NCBI RefSeq assembly: GCF_018373335.1 | Contig: NZ_JAHAHH010000020.1 | Span: forward strand, 1-15,926 | Direction: 5' to 3' | DNA from: Negativicoccus succinicivorans | GTDB taxonomy: Bacteria; Bacillota; Negativicutes; Veillonellales; Negativicoccaceae | DNA length: 15,926 nucleotides | In this document: one piece after another, positions 13,186 through 15,926 of the stretch | Position numbering within the stretch: the stretch's first letter is position 1 | How the letters are laid out: every line of letters begins with the position of its first letter | Notes under the pieces: generated by a model | Seen by the model: only the letters and a program-made list of their open reading frames with translations | Database searches by the model: none | What the model was told of the DNA's origin: nothing | Made by a program: the position numbers and the translations under genes

Positions 13186-13194
13186 TGCTATAAT
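13186..13194 (+). promoter_or_regulatory. Extended -10 promoter of the amidase operon
   Basis: TGC plus consensus TATAAT (13189-13194), preceded by AAA. No recognisable -35 lies 16-18 bp upstream. Transcription would start near 13201, about 26 nt before the GTG start at 13227. Confidence 0.7.
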
Positions 13195-13226
13195 AAGAGC
13201 ATTGAACCGGTTGGAGGAGGTGGACC

Positions 13227-14264
13227 GTGCGAAAACTGATTTTATTTTGCTTTTTCTGTATACTGCTTTTTTCTCAAACAGCCCCTTCATTTGCGGCGCA
13301 TGTAGAAGAACTGCGATGGGTCACCCGTAATGATGCGCGTGTTCCGTTTGTCCGTGTAGTCATGGATGTGGATCGTCTGCCGAGTATAGATGCCGAGCTG
13401 AGTAAGAACGGTAAAAATCTGAAAGTAACACTGGCGAAGACGAATGGCAAAAAAGTGATCGGTACCTATGCATTGAATCCGAAGATGGTGTCGAAGCTTA
13501 ACGTAAGTCAGGAAAATAAAGATACCGTTTTGTCTTTCCAATTCCCGCAAGGGTTGTCTAAAAACAGTGTAAAAGTATTTCCTTTGAAACGTGACAAAAC
13601 GCATAATAAGCCATATCGAGTGGTGATTGACGTACCGCAGTATGTTCCTGTGCCTACGTTTAAAACGACCGCCGGATTAAAAGGGAAAACGATCGTTATT
13701 GATCCCGGTCACGGCGGTACGGATGTAGGCGCTATCGGTGAGGGAAATGTATATGAAAAGAATATTACTTTACCGATTGCAATTTATTTGAAACCGATGT
13801 TGGAAGAAAAGGGCGCCAAAGTATACTTGACGCGCGAGACCGATCGCGATGTGGCGCGACCGCATGCCAACGCTGACGAGGAATTGCAGGCGCGCGTGGA
13901 TGTGGCGGAAGCTCATGCGGCGGATGCATTTATCAGTATTCATATCGATTCGTTTGTGCGTCCGGATATTGACGGTATGACCGCATACTATTGTGGAGGA
14001 TCTCCCTATGGTCGGTTGTTGGCGCAATCGTTGCATGAAGCGAATATTGATGCCGTCGATTTTGGCGACCGCGGGGTGCGTACAGCGAACTTTTATGTGC
14101 TTTGCAACAGCAGCATGCCGTCGACATTATTGGAACTCGGATTTATTTCAAACCCTCGAGAACGTACCGAATTACAAAAGCCGAATGTTCAAAAAGCATT
14201 GGCACAGAGTATTGTAGACGGATTGGAAACATACTTTAAACGGGCTGAGGAGTATTCTACATGA
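13227..14264 (+). CDS. N-acetylmuramoyl-L-alanine amidase (AMIN-like + Amidase_3)
   Basis: Exported zinc amidase that cuts the bond between N-acetylmuramic acid and L-alanine in peptidoglycan, used in wall turnover and cell separation. In 345 residues: a signal peptide with likely cleavage after SFA (about 23); an AMIN-like beta-domain (about 27-140) which in AmiC-type enzymes directs the protein to the septum or wall; and an Amidase_3 domain (about 152-337). Zinc ligands are H162 (DPGHGG), E177 and H239 (ISIHIDS), with catalytic E303 (LLELGFISN), so it looks active. The start is GTG 13227 with GGAGGAGG (13213-13220) 6 nt upstream. It overlaps the GerMN lipoprotein gene by ATGA, so the two are translated together. 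Closest types are AmiC and CwlB/LytC relatives; a more exact name is not justified. Confidence 0.94.
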   Translation: MRKLILFCFFCILLFSQTAPSFAAHVEELRWVTRNDARVPFVRVVMDVDRLPSIDAELSKNGKNLKVTLAKTNGKKVIGTYALNPKMVSKLNVSQENKDTVLSFQFPQGLSKNSVKVFPLKRDKTHNKPYRVVIDVPQYVPVPTFKTTAGLKGKTIVIDPGHGGTDVGAIGEGNVYEKNITLPIAIYLKPMLEEKGAKVYLTRETDRDVARPHANADEELQARVDVAEAHAADAFISIHIDSFVRPDIDGMTAYYCGGSPYGRLLAQSLHEANIDAVDFGDRGVRTANFYVLCNSSMPSTLLELGFISNPRERTELQKPNVQKALAQSIVDGLETYFKRAEEYST

Positions 14265-14824
14265 CAAATAAAATCTTGCATTTTTTGCAAAAGAGATGGT
14301 CAATCTGCACACTTCTACTGTGCATGATTTTGATGGTCGCCGGTTGCACCCCTTCGGCATCTCCGACAAAGTCTGCGGAGACAACTCAGCCGCAGCAGGT
14401 AGCAACAACCGAAAAAACACTGGTCACCTATATTCCCAGTAAAGATGCAGAGCATCTCGTGCCGGTAAATGTGAGTGTGCCGGCGGATCAATATACTCCG
14501 AACCGGGCGGTAGAAGAAATGTTGGTCGCGGATCGCAAGCAGAAATATCCGATTTGGCCGAAAGATGCTAAAGTCAAAAAAGTCGAGGTCGATCAGAAAA
14601 AGAAACTTGCGACCGTGGATTTCAATCAGGCTGTAAGAAATAACCAGGGCGGTTCATTAGGCGAAATTTTGATCGTGTATGAAACCGTTAATACTTTGAC
14701 AAATTTCCCGGAAATTGAACGCGTACAGTTCACCATCGAAGGCGAGCCGATTGAATCCATCACGGGCCATTTGGATTTGACAAAACCATTGGAACGGGAT
14801 GAACAATTGATCGAAAACAAGTAA
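14261..14824 (+). CDS. GerMN-domain lipoprotein
   Basis: A 187-residue exported lipoprotein. The signal sequence ends LMVAGC (lipobox C29) and is followed by a Ser/Thr/Gln-rich linker (about 30-52), then a GerMN domain (about 55-175): VPVNVSV, RAVEEMLV, AKVKKVEVDQKKKLATVDFN and the GSLGEILIVYETVNTLTNFPEIERVQFTIEGEPIE block. GerMN domains occur in the Bacillus sporulation/germination protein GerM and in lipoproteins of non-spore-formers such as LpqB; they are non-catalytic ring- or partner-binding folds. AGGAG (14248-14252) lies 8 nt before the start, which overlaps the amidase stop codon (ATGA). The tight pairing suggests it assists or localises the amidase; that is inference. The stop codon overlaps the first bases of the following terminator palindrome. 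Confidence 0.88.
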   Translation: MTNKILHFLQKRWSICTLLLCMILMVAGCTPSASPTKSAETTQPQQVATTEKTLVTYIPSKDAEHLVPVNVSVPADQYTPNRAVEEMLVADRKQKYPIWPKDAKVKKVEVDQKKKLATVDFNQAVRNNQGGSLGEILIVYETVNTLTNFPEIERVQFTIEGEPIESITGHLDLTKPLERDEQLIENK

Positions 14825-14860
14825 TTAAAAAGCCGCGAATATATTCGCGGCTTTTTAATT
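14823..14860. terminator. 38-bp perfect palindromic terminator after the GerMN gene
   Basis: AATTAAAAAGCCGCGAATA (14823-14841) is followed at once by its exact complement (14842-14860). As RNA it forms a 17-bp stem with a UAUA loop and a CTTTTTAATT tail. It begins inside the GerMN stop codon, leaving no 3' untranslated spacer, and would work on both strands. Confidence 0.88.
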
Positions 14861-14888
14861 TGTTCATGGCAAAGCGGCAGAGCGAGTA

Positions 14889-14897
14889 TGCTACAAT
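14889..14897 (+). promoter_or_regulatory. Extended -10 promoter of thiL
   Basis: TGC followed by TACAAT (14892-14897) directly after the terminator. No -35 is evident. The predicted start is near 14904, only 18 nt before the thiL ATG, so the leader would be short. There is no sign of a TPP riboswitch. Confidence 0.6.
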
Positions 14898-14921
14898 AGC
14901 ATAAGATGAGGAGGCGATGCT

Positions 14922-15881
14922 ATGACAGCGATCCGTGATGAGTTTGCTCTGATTCGGGATATCGCAGCATTATGCCCTACCCGAGGAGCAGCGGTTCGTG
15001 TACCGTTGAATGATGACGCTGCCGTTGTCGCTATTCCTCCGAACACGGAATTGGTAGTGACGACGGACACACTTACTGAAGATGTTCATTTTTCGGCGCA
15101 GACGATTACGTTTCAAGAGCTCGGCTGGAAGCTTGCAGCGGTCAATTTGAGTGATCTTGCGGCTATGGGGGCACAGCCCTTGGGAATTGTTGTGGCGTTA
15201 GCATTGCCGCAGGGGACACAAAAAGAAAATATGATTTCGTTATATCGCGGCTTAGGAGAGTGTTTGCGCGCGTACGATGCACTGCTACTGGGTGGTGACA
15301 CCGTCCATTCGCGCCGCGGCCTGACACTTACCGCGACAGCGCTCGGTTATGTGCCGTGCGGTCAGTCCGTGACGCGAAGCGGTGCGCAGCCGGGTGATCG
15401 AATTGTTTTGACGGGACCTACCGGATACGCGGCGCTGGGCTATCATCTGCTTGCGCGCGGACTCTCTATCGAGGCGTCGTTGCGCGCGTTCCAAAATACG
15501 CCGCGGCCGCAATTGACAAAGGGAAAATTATTGCGGGAACTTGGCGCGACCGCGATGAACGATATCAGTGACGGACTCGCGTTCGCTTTGGGTGATATGG
15601 CAAAACAATCAAAAGTACGTTTCGAAGTCGAACAAAGTGCGCTTACCTGGCAAAGCGATTTAGCGCAACAGTCGGATCCGCATGCGCTCCGTGCGAAAGA
15701 CCTGATTTGGTACGGCGGTGAAGACTTTGAACTCGTCGCCACGCTGCCGGCGAGATCAACCGTACCGCAAGGAATGTATGAGATCGGTCGCGTTACAAAA
15801 GGAAGCGGCTTATTTGTATGCGATGGCGATACGTGTCACGCATTGCAAGTCACCGGCTATAATCATTTTGGAGGCATATGA
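14922..15881 (+). CDS. thiL: Thiamine-monophosphate kinase
   Basis: Phosphorylates thiamine monophosphate to thiamine diphosphate with ATP, the last step in making the active cofactor. The 319 residues match the PurM-like ThiL family: N-terminal DEFALIRDI, NDDAAVV (30-36, metal-binding Asp pair), TTDTLTEDVHF (47-57), AVNLSDLAAMGAQPLG, LLGGDTVHS, and in the second half TGPTGYAALGYHLL, NDISDGLAFALGDMA and WYGGEDFELVATLP. The usual GDDAA is NDDAA here, a mild change. ATG 14922 lies 7 nt after AGGAGG (14909-14914). It overlaps the next gene by ATGA. The thiL-tsaE order is common in Firmicutes and Negativicutes, linking cofactor and tRNA-modification genes by position only. Confidence 0.95.
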   Translation: MTAIRDEFALIRDIAALCPTRGAAVRVPLNDDAAVVAIPPNTELVVTTDTLTEDVHFSAQTITFQELGWKLAAVNLSDLAAMGAQPLGIVVALALPQGTQKENMISLYRGLGECLRAYDALLLGGDTVHSRRGLTLTATALGYVPCGQSVTRSGAQPGDRIVLTGPTGYAALGYHLLARGLSIEASLRAFQNTPRPQLTKGKLLRELGATAMNDISDGLAFALGDMAKQSKVRFEVEQSALTWQSDLAQQSDPHALRAKDLIWYGGEDFELVATLPARSTVPQGMYEIGRVTKGSGLFVCDGDTCHALQVTGYNHFGGI

Positions 15882-15926
15882 AACAGCAAGCGGTATTTAT
15901 CACTAAGGGACAGGAAGAAACCCGTC
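15878..15926 (+). CDS. tsaE: Probable TsaE, N-terminal fragment (cut by window end)
   Basis: Sixteen codons are visible: MKQQAVFITKGQEETR. The pattern of a beta-strand followed by a Thr/Lys-x-x-EET segment resembles the N-terminus of TsaE, the ATPase needed with TsaB and TsaD for threonylcarbamoyl-adenosine at position 37 of tRNA. The start overlaps the thiL stop (ATGA), with GGAGG at 15870-15874 only 3 nt upstream. The Walker motifs that would prove the call lie outside the window, so it rests on the short N-terminus and on the common thiL-tsaE order. Confidence 0.5.
   Translation, partial: MKQQAVFITKGQEETR

Noticed and set aside
14261..14824. Reading the GerMN protein as evidence that the organism makes spores.
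   Set aside because: GerMN domains are common in non-sporulating bacteria, and no other sporulation gene lies in the window.
14861..14921. A TPP riboswitch upstream of thiL.
   Set aside because: The gap of about 60 bases is too short and lacks the conserved THI-box sequences; it holds only a promoter and SD.
1..15926. CRISPR array, insertion sequence, prophage or defence island.
   Set aside because: No spaced direct repeats, transposase, integrase, phage structural gene or known defence domain was seen. Genes are conserved housekeeping or envelope types with uniform composition.

Overview
This window looks like a stretch of core chromosome from a diderm Firmicute (class Negativicutes, probably the Veillonella/Megasphaera/Dialister side). 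The best marker is the protein at 1336-2646: a signal peptide, one SLH domain, a coiled coil and a beta-barrel ending in Phe, which is the OmpM/Mep45 architecture that ties the outer membrane to the cell wall in this class. Strong AGGAGG ribosome binding sites, ATGA gene overlaps, extended -10 promoters and moderate GC agree. No mobile element, CRISPR array, rRNA or tRNA is visible. I assign genus no further.

Layout, left to right. 1-1068: the end of a Nudix hydrolase gene and uppP (undecaprenyl-diphosphate recycling), closed by a terminator. 1187-2686: a promoter, a structured leader of about 130 nt, the SLH porin and a bidirectional terminator. 2749-3996 (minus): an MFS exporter, divergent from 4158-5624 (a PC4/YdbC-like small nucleic-acid-binding protein and a CDF metal-ion transporter). 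5607-9628: pnp (with its own promoter), dut and a pyrimidine-nucleoside phosphorylase gene, that is, RNA turnover and pyrimidine nucleotide salvage. 9682-9960 (minus): rpsT with a TTG start. 10073-13130: acpS, bifunctional NAD(P)HX repair enzyme, a secreted ComEC-like metallo-beta-lactamase-fold lipoprotein and a DUF3006 protein, all overlapping. 13186-14860: a promoter, a cell-wall amidase and a GerMN lipoprotein, closed by a long palindromic terminator. 14889-15926: a promoter, thiL and the first codons of a probable tsaE, which runs off the edge.

Several genes share an envelope theme (uppP, SLH porin, amidase, GerMN lipoprotein, MBL lipoprotein). The rest is housekeeping: RNA decay, dUTP control, ribosomal protein S20, ACP activation, NAD(P)H repair and thiamine diphosphate.

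I did not find a convincing new multi-gene system. The most interesting signals are regulatory: (1) the porin leader, where one 8-nt segment can pair either with an upstream segment or with the Shine-Dalgarno sequence, a possible two-state translational switch; (2) five promoters sharing a TGCTAnnAT extended -10, two of them forming a near-perfect inverted repeat in the MFS/ydbC divergent region; (3) hairpins placed between co-directional genes with no room for a promoter (dut/pdp and ydbC/CDF), suggesting attenuation.
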